Shown one piece after another: positions 43,761 through 56,086 of a DNA stretch of 58,007 nt. The notes beneath the pieces were generated by a model that worked only from the letters and a program-made list of their open reading frames with translations, made no database searches and was not told the DNA's origin. Numbering within the stretch: position 1 is the stretch's first letter; each line of letters begins with the position of its first letter. A program made the position numbers and the translations under genes. Source of the stretch: Phoronis australis (lineage: Eukaryota > Phoronida > Phoronidae); NCBI GenBank assembly GCA_002633005.1, contig NMRA01000127.1:188001-246007 (forward strand), written 5' to 3'.

Positions 43761-45579
43761 CTAACAAGTTGGACAATTGAAACTTTGATTGAAGTTTCAA
43801 AGATGTATTGTAGTGAAGAGTTAGAAGGGGAAATGAGTTAATTGTGTCTCCATTGCCAGTAGAACAGTGTTTGCATCAACGTTGCACAGTTTATTTTCGC
43901 TGGTTTACTGCGGGTTCCGTAGGGGACAGGGGGTACGCAGGTATCATTTAGCAAAACGCGTTTCATCAATGGTTGACGCAACCTCGGTAGTCATTGGGTA
44001 GCTTTGCAACAAAGAAAGAATATGGCGGACCATGATCGATTTTTAGCATCTTCAACGTTTTTGGAAACCAAGTTTTCTCTCTACACTCTCAATAACGTCT
44101 GCAAGACCAAGTACAGTTATTTGCACACCGGCGGAAAAGGCACTACCACAACTTTTCGATTCACATTTCTTGAACACTGAACATATCCCAATAATTATTA
44201 AGAACACATTTTTGAACAACAGACCACATTTACACTTCTTCCATTAGTTATGCCGGTTTCACGAGTAAAGCGCTACCTGTTGACAATTCGACCATCCAAT
44301 CAGGAATCTCCTAGGTAATTTTTTCCCCGAGGAAAGTGAAATGATTCTTGCTTGTCCCCGTCTCCCTAGCGGACATGCAGGTAACACGCGAGCACATTCA
44401 CTACGAACTATCACCAACGCAATTTACGCGGCACGTGATCTTATAAAAGTGTTGCCATTATTGTCGTGCCGAACGAATGCAACACTTCCAATATGTTGTC
44501 GGCGCATGTTACCACATGTACATGTGAGCAGATATCTACTACGCCTGGTTTTGCTAGATACAAGTTTTGTATTTTTCCATTTCATAACGTCAAAGGTGCT
44601 ATAAACAAGCATACCGTCTAAAAATGGAATAGATCCACCAATCATTAAGAAATTGGCCTCAATTTTTTCGTTAGTCAAATTAGAGTGAATTTCGGGGTTT
44701 CGAAAGAATTGATTTGCTTGTCTCGGCGGGTCGTTCTATGGACCGAACATAGTCTTGCTGCAATGCCAAAGAAGCTAATCATCACCATTATTTGAACTAT
44801 TTGAAGTACAATCGTATTAATGTCGTGTTTTTACGAGCCACGATCTGTATCTGTCTAGATTACTGGACACCGTCCTCGTCAGTGCGATATTGCCATGGTT
44901 CCCATTCCAAAGCCACATGGATTGATGGGTGGTCTGTTTTAAGTAGTGTGTAAGGCGACGCTTCGAAACAATTAGAAAATGTTAGTTTTGCTTCTTGAGG
45001 CAGTTTAGTGAAGATGTCCAAGGAGTGAAATTGGGGTCAACTGGTTCGCCACCTACTCAAGACACAGGTAATGCTTACACGTGCCATTTTAGAATTCGCA
45101 AACTGTGGAATTTTTTTGAGTCACGGATGTTTTTTGTTTGTGCTTCCAACGGAAATCAAGTTCTATCGCGAAAATAGAGTCCTATCGCAGTGAAGAATAT
45201 TGGGAGACCATTTTCTCTTTAGACTGAAAGGCCTGGCTCTATTTTTCTCTTAAATCAGCCAAAGAGGACAAAATGCAGTTTTAAAACTCCGGGATTCTAT
45301 TTCACTCCCACTTGAACTTACAATGAAGGTGTAGTCTCTGAGGATATACACATAACTGCTACTTACTCAGATGCTATCTATAAATTAATTATAGACTGTG
45401 GCGATTTAATAATTATAAAAAATAATTGCAAGCGTTCTGATACACGTTGTACCAGACGTGCGGAAGCCGCTTAGGTGGGCCCATTGCACTGGTCACCTGG
45501 TCACCTGAAAACATTTTTATGCTTTACTAATATATTGTTAAAACCGAGCTAAGGAGCTAGAAACTTGTCTCAAGGGTTT

Positions 45580-45658
45580 GGCAGTGTGACCCACTGGGAC
45601 TCGAACCCACGACCTCAAGTAAAGAAAGCGGGCACATGTCACACTAGGCCACACTGCC
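45580..45658 (-). repeat. tRNA-like sequence / tRNA-derived SINE head
   Basis: On the minus strand the sequence has an A-box-like GTGGCCTAGTGTGAC and a B box GGTTCGAGTCC (plus-strand 45598-45609) inside a CGTGGGTTCGAGTCCCAGTG T-arm. The two ends, GGCAGTGTG and CACACTGCC, are complementary over 9 bases. It could be a degenerate tRNA gene or, more likely in this repeat-rich context, the head of a tRNA-derived SINE. No oligo-T terminator or SINE tail was identified. Confidence 0.55.
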
Positions 45659-46045
45659 TCCTCTAATAATTACTTGGCTAAACAATTTATTTTTTATCAA
45701 TACAAACGACACAAAGTTGGGAATATTTTCGAAACCCAATTTTATCCAAATATTGGAATATATACAGGATTTCTGAAAAGTAATTAGGATACAATGAACA
45801 AAAATATTTTTATAATAACAAAAATAAGTTGTGTGAAATTGTAGGGAAACGCAAACTCAAGTTTATGACTTACCTAGTTACTTTAAGTAGGAACCAAGAA
45901 GTTGATGTACCAACAGAGTATCACTGCAATTAGAAGCCTGCCGCGGTATTGGAATCGACGCCTCTTTAATTGACGCGAGATCATTCCAAACTCACGTGAA
46001 GGGGTGGAAAGTTTGCATTTGATTATTTCGCTGTATTTGTTTTAT

Positions 46046-46105
46046 TTCGGTTTGATGTCTGCACATATTTGTCGAAACAATATCTAAACCGAACTGCAAC
46101 AATAT
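46046..46105. other. Micro-inversion at the end of tandem homology
   Basis: CACATATTTGTCGAAACAAT and AACTGCAACAATAT here are the reverse complement of unit 0 around 3625-3665 (AATATTGTTGCAGTTTGGGT in opposite sense there). The preceding 350 bases align in direct orientation. Confidence 0.65.
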
Positions 46106-46634
46106 GATGATATATGTACTAGGGATATTTCCCAAATCGGGTGATTAGCGGCATGTGTCGCTTTCTCACCAACTCTGCAACAAGGAACTCCATCGCAACT
46201 TTACCCCAATTCCACTTACTTTTTCCATAGGCTTTGACTAGCAACATCTCAGTTACCCTTAGTTCTCTGATTTAAACGCTAGGTGAGAATTTTATATATG
46301 CGCTAGCTGCGAAGCGATACTGAAGCTAGTTTACAGTGAAACAACGCGTGTAGGTGAGATAAAAGGTCATATATATTATGACAAATTAAACTAGTACAGA
46401 TATCGGTAATTACAAATGTTATGTAATATGCTGAGCTGTAAAGGTGGGTGACAATCTGCGAAGCAGCGATGAAGGTATTCACAAGTGTTGAATAGAAAGT
46501 GAAGTAACAATATGCGGAAGCAGCAAGACCGGGACAGCGACATCGCACTCGTTCAAATACTTTTGCATATCACGAATCTCGATATAATAACCACTGGTAC
46601 AAACACGTACGTTATAGAAGATATATCTCGCAAC

Positions 46635-46791
46635 TATATATGCCCCAATGGGTATATGCCCTGGAGGAATATGTATCCCGTAACTAAACATACCTCACTA
46701 GGTATATGCCCCAGTACAATATATAGCCCACAAGTATATATGTCCCATTAGATATATGCCCAGCAAATTATATGCCACAGAATGTTCTCCA
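46635..46791. repeat. Degenerate ~17-base tandem repeat, TATATGCCC type
   Basis: About nine units such as TATATGCCCCAATGGG, TATATGCCCTGGAGGAA, TATATGCCCCAGTACAA and TATATGTCCCATTAGA. Some neighbouring pieces fold: CATACC-TCACTA-GGTATATG, and TATATGCCC-CAAT-GGGTATATG with one G-T pair. Unit length varies from 14 to 19 bases, so it is not a simple microsatellite. Confidence 0.7.
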
Positions 46792-47519
46792 TTGTTCATA
46801 CATTTCACCAAATAAACTCGCCCCACAAATTTACATATATAATCATTTATTGATTTGGCACAAAGTGAAATGCCCAATTATCTTTAACGTCAAATGTTGG
46901 GGATACATGTAGACTATACAAACACTTTGATACTGCGCATCTCACGTCTCTTAGCAGGCTTCAAGTCACCAAAATTTTAGAACGTGGCGATCTTAACAAC
47001 AATTACGACTAATATAACAAAAGTAAACATGAAAGGTTTAGATTAAATCGTGTTTGCTTTCTTCCCACAAAACGTCTTATACTGTACGTATAAAATAGTA
47101 AAACTAGTAAAGATAAAATGACGAGCGTCGGTACTACACTATATAAAATATTCCCCACCTATAGTTCTATCCGTCGGTAACTGCGAAGCATTCCAGCATC
47201 TATTTGATTCGACTTCTACATAGAACACCTTCTCATTTGAAATGAGCTTTTCTCAAATAAATGAGATTCTAAAAAAGGACTTAAATTGAATACTTAATTA
47301 TCGAGACAATATCACACTTTCAAATTCACTAATATTTGTGGGGGCAATTGAACTGATAAATCAAGTCAGTTTTGGCTAACACTCGGACAGACTTTGAGCA
47401 CATATTGTTTTTAACAACAAGATCTTTAGTTTTATGGTTTTGGTAATACATAATTAACTTAAAGCTATATTCTGGCTTAACGGTCTTAACATTATTATGG
47501 GTGATCCGTTTTAAAACTC
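46792..47519. other. No recognisable gene
   Basis: AT-rich DNA with no supportable feature. Confidence 0.35.
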
Positions 47520-47547
47520 GTTCATCTTCAATATAACGTGAATGGAA

Positions 47548-47905
47548 TTAGTTGCGGTAGAATAGTTTCTTGGTACAACCACTTGTTTGTTTTAAACACA
47601 TAGGCTTCTGCAATCGGCTTATGAAAAGCTTCATATTCTCATCAACAAACTTATTGCTGTAACCGTTATTTATCATAATTTGCTTAATGTGATTACACTC
47701 AGTGTTGAAGGTTTTCCAGTCTAAGCAAACGGAATATGCTCTTTTCAAAAAGCTTGTCAAAACAGAGACTTTATATCTCATAGGACATTGGCTAGTTTCA
47801 TGTAAACAAACCCCATCATATGTAGGTTTCCTGTATACTGAGGTTTTAATGTCAGATTCATCATAATCAATAAGAACGTGTAAGAACGGTACCTTGTTGT
47901 TAAGC
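47548..47905 (-). pseudogene. Penelope-like element reverse transcriptase fragment
   Basis: Minus-strand translation gives LNNKVPFLHVLIDYDESDIK, then TSVYRKPTYDG, then CPMRYKVSVLTSFLKRAYSV and IMINNGYSNKFVDENM. The order FLDVLI - T.VYRKPT..G - YK...L..RA - NGY...F is characteristic of the C-terminal RT region of Penelope-like elements. A stop codon lies just upstream of LNNK, and the catalytic YADD region and GIY-YIG endonuclease are not seen. It is a short dead fragment. Confidence 0.8.
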
Positions 47906-50371
47906 TTTAATTATAAAACCTGAAACTCCTGACATAATTTCCCAAGCTACTGGGTTCCATCGTACCTTGTCGTTGTATAAATAATGTTCATAAGTTGTAA
48001 CACCTATGTATTTTATTAAATTTTACAACGTTTCATAGTACATTAGTTTCCATGGGAATTCCTTCTGTAATTGCGCTCTTATGTATGCAACCTTATATTC
48101 GTGTTCAATGTCATTGTTCTTGTTTCATGTATTTTACACGATAGCGTTCAAGATTTTTAAATTTATTTGCCTTTGATGACTTATTTATAGTCGAAATATC
48201 GCTACTGTTTTATTATGAAATGTTTTGTACATATAGATTATTACATGGCGAAGTCGTTATCCCCCGTTATCTAGAGCCCGAGTGGATTTTGGAGAATTAT
48301 TGCCCGAGGGGCAGACCGTTTTCAATTTTAAGAAACTCCCACCCGGCCCTTCCTGATTCACCCATGTGAAGTCGCATGTTTCCCTACTCTGAGAAAACAA
48401 GCACCAACTTCTTTTATCTGTTCCATTGCCACTTGAACTGAAAGGATTGACAAGATAGATTCGCCTCTGGAAAATAATCAAAAATGCCAATAGACACGAA
48501 ATGCTGTCTATAGTTCGAAAACATTAGGATTCTATGGCCGGAAGGATCTATAGTCCGAAGAGTCAATATTCGGAATAGAAAAGTTGTTGATAGTTTTCTA
48601 CATTATTCCATAATCTACAGAATGAAATGTCTTCAGAATTTCAGATAATTTCACATCATATTTTTCATCATTCGATCACAAATTTTTCGTAAAGCCCTAT
48701 TAAGCAGACAAAGTTCTCACTCTTGAAATGATGGCCATTCAACGAACAGCAATCTGAACAAGCTACGAACATTTGGTTTAATGTTGCGAATTATTCTTGG
48801 TAACTACCAAGTAGGTAACGCAAGATAAAATTCCCATTAAGTCTTAGGACTATTGTCCAATCGAGCCACACACCGATTGCACCAACGTTCCGTTATTGGG
48901 TCTAAGCAAACGTCAGATATATCATATCACGGAATTCAAGACAATGTTCTTAATTACAATAAGCATCTGATTAAATATTTATAGAGACCTAACAAAACTG
49001 TACGGGAACGCCATATTTGAACGATTGATTCAAGTTTTCATAAAACACATCCTGTAAACTATAAGGCAGCAGCGTGAAATGACACCAGGTTTTACTTTTT
49101 GACTTATACACAACAAAGCGGACTAAGCGATTCCCTTAAAACCTGCTAAATTTTAATATACTGACCACATTTTTGTTCTATCATATTTGAAGATATGCTA
49201 GTATATGTGGGAAATTTTTCATTGTAGATGCATATGAATGTAATACTTCACTCGCAAAATTCTTAATGCGAAAGTATTAAAAAGCTGCGACTTGAAGGAT
49301 ATGTGACAACGACCTTAGTTGTAATAACATATAAATCCATAGTTCCAATTTATGGTCCAGAACGTGTTTATTCACAAGTTTTCTGTAAAACCTGATAATA
49401 ATGTATAGTGAATATCTAGACGCTGAGGCTGCAATTTAGAGACCAGTGGTTCGATTCCTAGTTGGTGCTCCTGATTTTTCAGTATAAGTTTACACCTGCT
49501 TCTGTGTTAAATGTTTCTGGTGTTCCTTTCACAATTTCTTAAATAAAATGTTTAACTTGCATACTAAATCATCTGTATATCATTTTTAGTTTGCGTCTTT
49601 GACACACTAAGTGAAATTTTGAATACCACTGTACTCATGCTCAATATTTATAGGTCATCGAGATATGGGTCTCAACCATGTTTCAATAATTTTCAATTTG
49701 TACTTTTTGACGCAATGAACCTTGCTGCACTTAACGCCTCAGGTGAAACGTTAGAACAGTGGAGGGTTTTGCAGGTATCTCTAAATGATGTTACTTTTAT
49801 TCCCACTTCTTTGTTTTTTCATTAAGAAACGCCTATGTAAAGGTAAATATAATTTAAATTAATTCAGTCGAGTGAATATGCATGCATGTGAATGAGTGTA
49901 TGAAAATAAGTCCTCCCCTTCCCCTTTCCTCCCTCCCCGCCCCTTCCGCCTTTATAATAATCTCATGTTTTCGTCTGCCTTATCACTACAAGTTATTTTT
50001 ATTTTCAAAATACGTATTTGTTCTGTGGAATTTATGATGTATTTTTGTTGTAAGGATATGTAGCTGGACCCACCCAATCTCAGGCATATCCACTAATCAT
50101 AAATACTATTATTTCTGGGTAAATAAATCTATTTAAAACATTTTTAAAAATCACTTGCCTTGAGAAAACTTCCTGAATATTCTAGGAGAATCTTCCAGAC
50201 GGCCAATACTTTGCCTGTACATACACCTCAACCTGAGAAAATATGTGAAATCAATCAAAACTATTCCTTCAGTTGTATTTCAATAACACCTTCTGTTCTG
50301 ATCAGTTTGTTTGCAACTTCCATGGTCGTTTTTTGGTAGATCTCTCCTGTAAAAGTGCCCCTTAATGACTT
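47906..50371. other. No recognisable gene
   Basis: AT-rich. A B-box-like GGTTCGATTCC near 49447 has no matching tRNA fold. A 28-base uninterrupted pyrimidine tract lies at 49911-49938. Confidence 0.35.
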
Positions 50372-51008
50372 TAATTATATGCTGTTTGCTATACTCTCAG
50401 CAATGACATACTTAACAGTAACTTCATTAAGCAACTTTGTTTTAAGCCCATGAAGAAAGAAGTCCTTTTCAGGTATATAAGGAAGGAAAACTACAAATCT
50501 ATGGATTTTTTTGTTAAAGAAATACTTTAGCTCATAATAAAGCCGGTGGTTGGATTTTGAAATCAATTTACGAGGGACAGATGTGAATATTTGGCCACAT
50601 CTTCTGCACTACTAGTAATTCCTAGGACCATACCAAATGCATGTTATGCATGATGCCAATGTGATCAAGAATTTGCAATTATTTAAATAATCAAAATATT
50701 AGGAATTTGAAAGACTTACCATAGACGTGGCTCTCGAAAGTGTCATATTCTTCACAAATATGCTCGTTCGGTACAAAACCAAGTAACTTGATCACAGTGG
50801 CTAAAGGATCAAGGTATCCGGTGAAAGGGCTCAGCATATACATTGGAAACAACAGCCAGCATAGAATGAGTTTTAAAACCTGTTCTCGGGCAAATATTTT
50901 CAATTTAAAGCTCCTTTCGCATAAGTCGATTGTTCTTGAGCTCCTACGAGTCTTTACAGGTAGCAAAAATTGACAGTTCCTTAGAAGCTGGCTAGTATTA
51001 CGCCCCAC
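50372..51008 (-). other. Candidate protein-coding exon(s), unknown
   Basis: The frame 51008-50720 encodes about 96 residues with a hydrophobic segment (LKLILCWLLFPMYML) and ends exactly at a consensus donor, TATG|GTAAGT (minus strand, 50720/50719). A second frame around 50590-50372 (HRLYYELKYFFNKKIHRFVV) lies downstream on the same strand. Neither matches a family I recognise. They could be exons of a host gene or parts of a large transposon. Confidence 0.3.
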
Positions 51009-51316
51009 TTTCGGACTATCTACGGTACCTTACGGGTTATTTACGAGTTATTCCGGTGTATTTATAGCACCATTTCAATTTGTTGGTGCGGCTAATTATT
51101 GTTTTCTTATGGGTAATTTACTACTTCACGCATTGTGTCGATTCATCGACGCTTTTTGCATTAGTTACGATCTGTCTGTGATGCTCCTACTAATAGTTAC
51201 GAGCAAGTTACAGATACTACTGCCATTTTAACGAAAGGTTTATTTTATGTAATAGGCTTCTGGCCCACTTTACAACTATATAATACTTAGAGAGTACAAG
51301 ATTTTTCAAATCTAAA

Positions 51317-51589
51317 TTAATTCATATGAAGGAACTCATTTCGACGTTTCTCCGCATTAATTAAATATCTAGCAACTTTTCTTAGGACAATTAAATCATG
51401 AGCTTGTACAAAATTTCTGAACACTATCTCGTCCACTTCAATGTATCTTGGTAAGAACAACACTCGTAGATCAGAATATAAATGGCATTCGACAAGAAAG
51501 TATAATTCTGTTTCCACTTTGCCATTGTCACAGCAGGGATATATTCTCCCCTCTCTATCAAGTCCACTAGGTCTTCCCTGAATAATCAT
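51317..51589 (-). pseudogene. LINE C-terminal zinc-knuckle fragment
   Basis: The frame reads IYPCCDNGKVETELYFLVEC then HLYSDLRVLFLP, matching the C..C....VE.E.HFL..C..Y...R pattern at the C-terminus of many CR1/L2/RTE-group ORF2 proteins in invertebrates. No RT core is visible upstream on the minus strand (52000-51600), so it is a truncated tail. Confidence 0.6.
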
Positions 51590-51943
51590 TAAAGAATGCG
51601 CTGAGCATCTAAATCTTGCGAGGGCTACTCTGTGAAAACTATTTTCTAGATATGTTATGTAAATTTCTACTACAAAATTACATTTACCGATTTTTTAAAC
51701 ATGTAACGATTGAGAAAATATATTGTCTATCCAATCCTAGATGTCCATGTCAACTCATCATTGTTGAAACTCACTTATAAATGAGGCAGCATCGCCTACA
51801 TCATGTTTTATCCAAACAACTCCAAAACCATAAGCAAATAACAATCGTTTATTGGGGACAAATAAAACAACGAGAATAATAAATATTTTAAGTTGTATTG
51901 GGAATTTCAGGGTCACAGCTCTACAAATAAATATTTCACAGAA

Positions 51944-52348
51944 GGAACCAGATGGGTTCCTTAATTACAAGAGATAACACACACACATTTCCGATACCCA
52001 AAGTGTAACTGAGTATCGGATACTAAGTGGCACAGGTTAGCATAGTACCAAATGGGTACATAATACCAAATGGGTATTGGCCGATTGCCTACCAACTGGG
52101 TCGAGCAAAGCGGCAAATTCAATAACAAGTACCAAGTGGGTACAAACTGCCAAATGGGCAAATATCATATAAAGTACCAAGTGGGTACACCAAACAGCCA
52201 ACTGGGCTATAACAACCTGCAAAGCAGGTTCCGGACAAGCTGAGTGAGCAGACCAGCCGGAGTGATAAAAAGAGATATTGTAAGGAACGTGGTGTTGTGG
52301 CTCAGTATGTGCCAAATGGGCAGGGTTGTTCATGGATGAACAATCCTG
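51944..52348. repeat. Array of mini-hairpins with a shared AA(A/G/C)TG loop
   Basis: At least eight short palindromes share the plan arm-CC, 5-base loop, GG-arm: GGAACC-AGATG-GGTTCC (51944), GTACC-AAATG-GGTAC (52045), AATACC-AAATG-GGTATT (52062), ACC-AACTG-GGT (52091), GTACC-AAGTG-GGTAC (52129 and 52174), TGCC-AAATG-GGCA (52148 and 52310), AGCC-AACTG-GGCT (52196). Arm sequences differ but stay complementary while the loop is kept. Two further hairpins follow: AACCTGC-AAA-GCAGGTT (52214) and a 13-base-arm hairpin centred at 52334. Confidence 0.75.
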
Positions 52349-52439
52349 TCCACCGCCACAACTCACGTGGGGGCCGTGACCCTGGTAGGGGAGTGACAGT
52401 GGATGGGAGAAAAAAGTAGTCACAAGCAATGAGAAAAGG

Positions 52440-52900
52440 ACTAATACCAGTACCGGATTTGACTACATATTGATTGAAGCTGCCCCCCCCCCGCCCTCCG
52501 GGATGCAGGCACGATGTTAGACTTGGGGCACGGCACACGAAGACAGATTGGATACCTCACGGTGAACAGTACCGCTCCCGCCAAGCTCGAAGCCCAGCCA
52601 CACCCTGGTCGCCGAGAGAAAGTTGTGATTGCTGCACATTAGAGGCAACTCTACTGACCCCATACCACACTCACCTAGCAGACACTGCTATGCTTTAACT
52701 ACAAGGGAAATTGCACCACATAACGGTGCAAGCACAAACCTACCTGGAGGACCTGCGGTGGTTCCCACCCGAGCATCGCATGGCACAGGACCACCCTACA
52801 CTCCCGGCCGGGCTTTCCCCGGGTCCAAGCCGCCCCCAAAGGTCAACTAACCCTCACTCATATCGCGGCAAATCCTAGCGAAATTCAGCCGGTTTAGGGC
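52440..52900. other. GC-rich island, unassigned
   Basis: Markedly richer in G+C than the rest of the window, with CpGs and a run of about 11 C near 52483-52493. Overlapping frames at 52474-52698 and 52629-52850 have no domain. Could be a promoter island or the 5' region of a retroelement. Confidence 0.3.
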
Positions 52901-55447
52901 ACACTTTAGTACCCCAAGTTTAGTGCCCCTCCAATTATTACGAATCTAATGCATCCTGTACATATATGAGCTAGGGTAGAGCAGCCGAAGAGAACTGACG
53001 TTCAGGTTCCTATGTGCGAAGGTGTTGGTATTGCGGTGGAACAATTAACTTGCGTACCAGAAGAGGTAAGCGTTGTGACAATGGCTGGGGAGTGACCTTA
53101 CACGGAAGCGTGTACTGTTAGGGAAACTGTGCAGTAGTAGAACATGTAATGGTTTTTCATGGTGGACATAGTTGAAACAGATGCTGCTCGTGTCATTGCA
53201 TAGTAAATAGGTGATCTATCGTTTTGTTCCTATATCTTGAAAGTACAGAACCGAATAGGGGGATTGTATTTTCATTGGTGATTCTAGGAATGTGAATACA
53301 TAAACAATGAGATGCCGTGCTTGGTTATTTTATGAGATCTCGCAAACTAGAATTTCTAATTGGTCAGTTGTTTCGATTGCAATAATTGTTTTGTTAATCC
53401 AGAATTTGGTTGTGTAAAAACGTGTAATATATTTTCAAGCAGGATTTATTAGGAGTGTCTTCAAGCAGGGGTATTTTAAATAACTTGCGTATTGGATTTG
53501 TGTAGGCAAAGTACATGCAGTGTGAGTTGGTAGTTATTAAGGCACGTTTCTGGAGGAATTTTAGTGTGCTGGCATCTTTAAATTCCCATATTGTGAAGAC
53601 AAGAGTGAGCGTGGATCACGAGTTGTGAATCGTTGTCAGTGCAAATAAAGGCAGATGCTTGAGAGTTGATTGAGCACGTCACTTGTTTGTCCGACTTGTT
53701 TGTGCCAGATTAATATGTTCAGACGAAGATGAAGAGACGTCAAACGTTCTTCTCAATGTTTTAACAAAAGTTAGGTTTTGGCTGTTAATAATAGGCTTGT
53801 GTATTAAGACTTATGTTATTTTTTCTGAGGGAGGTGGAGTACCTCGTATTTAATTTTGGTGACATTTATCGACATTTGATTGATAACCATGTGAATATAT
53901 TTGTTGGACAAAAAGATTGAAGCTGATTAGTTGCCAAGATTGAATAAAACTGGTCAGTTTGAAGGTAATTTATAGCTTGAAAAAGGTTACACTGTCAGGA
54001 GTATTCAGATTCATCTAATTTAGTGTCGTAGAAAAGTGCTCAACTTGGAACTTGAGCATAAGATAAACGAAAGCAAGCTAATTGTTCCGCAAGTGCGCGC
54101 TATTATCAATCTGTTGTCTGAAATTGCTACAAACAGTCCCCCATTTCTAACACCTTTCACTTGCTGTCGGGGCTCAAATATCATCTTCACTTTGTTGACT
54201 TTTAAAATATTCCGGGATTGCGTGAGGTGTCGTCAAAACTCCAGCCAATCAATTCGTTTCCCAGTATTTCCTCATTTGATTACTCGACTGTTTCCTCGTT
54301 GTCAGCGCGTGCCAAATAAACAGTTTTGTTTCGTTTCCGTTTTACGACAAATATTCAGGGTTTCAATATTTGCTTAATTACCGGTAGCTCATTGGAAACG
54401 CTCTTAATTGCACAGTGGTAGCCTAGCATACACAGCGTGTGACCTACAGTGAGACATTCAAAACTGGATCTGGTGAATGTGATGAAAGTGTCACATCTGG
54501 ACACCCGCTTAATAATCAGGAACTGGCTACAAACACTCAGAAAAAATTCACCCACACTAAAAACGTAGTAAACTTTAGAATACGAATTCAAGACTGCAGC
54601 CAGAAAGTTGTTTTACCTATTCCCAAAAATGCGTGTTCCGGCCGTAAAACCGATAACTAGATAATCGTCATGGCGTATTTTGTGGTGAATTTTCCTTTTG
54701 ATTCGCTTATGCATGACATAGCCACATTTTATGCCAGACGGATCACATAATGCAAACATCTCCTGGACACATCTCAGCGACCTCACAAGCATTATTTGTT
54801 TGCCACATGGAGGTGCATAGGCAAAATGTAGGACAACGTAGCATACCGTGCACTTATTCCTCAATAGTTGGTCTCCGACCTTGAGGTTATGTTATAACAT
54901 TCACGGCAAGCTATATGTTGCAGATGACAAAAGATCTTTTGTCTTTTTACCAGCACGTGTGGTAACAACTGACTTCAGACTGGGTACCCAAACGAAAATA
55001 GGCCTACTTACATCGATATCCTCCTCCCAAACAGCGCAAAGGTTTGATAAAGCCTTTTCGGTAGTCACGTACAATTTATGCCACATGATTGTTCTCTGAA
55101 TAGTCGTATTGGAAAAAAGACATAATATGGGATCATCTCAATTCATGGAATTGTAAACTCAATTCAAATCTGGAAAACGTGGCGATTAGAATAGATGGTT
55201 ATTTTCAAGCTCGAGCATAAAAATTCTATTTGCTAACCCGGCGATATAGTGCGCTTCGCTAACGTTACAAGCGGTACATGTACTGGCGCATTCTATTTCT
55301 AGGTGGCACTCAACAGTTTTTGTTGATTTTGGGTTTGGAAAACCACCAGATACAATAGTCTATTCCACGGGATGTACAAAACCTGGAAATTTTAATTGTA
55401 TACTGAGCCAAAATCTTCTAAAACCTTGCTCAAAATCTACTGAAACC
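52901..55447. other. No recognisable gene
   Basis: AT-rich DNA with short chance frames only, for example 54036-54377. No repeats shared with other parts of the window were noticed. Confidence 0.35.
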
Positions 55448-56018
55448 ATAGATTATAAACAACAGATTCGCAACTCCGACATTTTCTTCCGTGCTAGCCA
55501 AGAGGCACCTCCACTCTAATAAATTTTCTGGTGCAGTTTCCGGTTAGTGTATTTTGACGATTAATATTTGCATCTACTTTACTGTCCAGTACAACGAAAA
55601 AAAATATTAATTTCGGCATTGAAGCGCTGTTCAAAGTCTTTCAATAGTAGAAGTGTGGTAATTAATTACAAAATTCAAACTTCGGTGCCGACTGATTGTG
55701 TCGTCTGCTTGCCCAGTAGCATAACAGCGAGGAGTGTAGAAGAGTTCCTACTCTCCTTGATAGCAGCATAGTTATCGGACAGTTTGTGATTTATGGTCAT
55801 AGCCATAGGCCTGAGAAAACTACGAAAGCATGTTTGTGCACCAATTCCAAGTAGTACCTGTGAATGCAAAAGATACTTATATAACGTTTTTGGTTTAGAA
55901 AAATATTGATTTTGTTCGAATTAAAAAATGCGCCTCTGCAACGATTTGACTAGTTTAACCTTTGCATGTTTGTAATTCAACATTCTCAAGTGAGCAGTTC
56001 TCCTGGAAAGAGTTGAGT

Positions 56019-56034
56019 GGTCCTTAAAAGGGCC
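56019..56034 (-). terminator. Histone-type 3' stem-loop 2 (copy B, one mismatch)
   Basis: On the minus strand GGCCCTTTTAAGGACC: the same site as 30081-30096, with one G-to-A change that breaks the third stem pair. Flanks CCAAC and ACTCAAC are conserved, and AGGAGAACTGCTC follows as a downstream-element-like stretch. Confidence 0.6.
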
Positions 56035-56086
56035 GTTGGTGGTAGTGTGCATGAGCCTTATAGCGTGAAAGGGTTCTTAAAAGAAC

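Larger units (their letters stand above)
43761..46110. other. 5' flank of GPCR2 (unit 2, diverged)
   Basis: Patchy homology to unit 0. 44750-44960 matches 380-590 (CATAGTCTTGCTGCAA, CCATTCCAAAGCC.CATGGA). 45100-45345 matches 1030-1160 and 2730-2760. 45690-46045 matches 3260-3630. Interspersed unique DNA includes 43900-44740. No coding sequence is supported; the frame at 44341-44604 has no motif. Confidence 0.5.

Noticed and set aside
49430-49475. tRNA-like B box GGTTCGATTCC
   Set aside because: No A box or cloverleaf could be drawn around it.
51961-52429. Repetitive open frames rich in PIW, VPI and HLVL motifs on the minus strand
   Set aside because: They are translations of the hairpin array GTACCAAATGGGTAC and its variants. 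All frames look repetitive, and the DNA palindromes explain them better than a protein.
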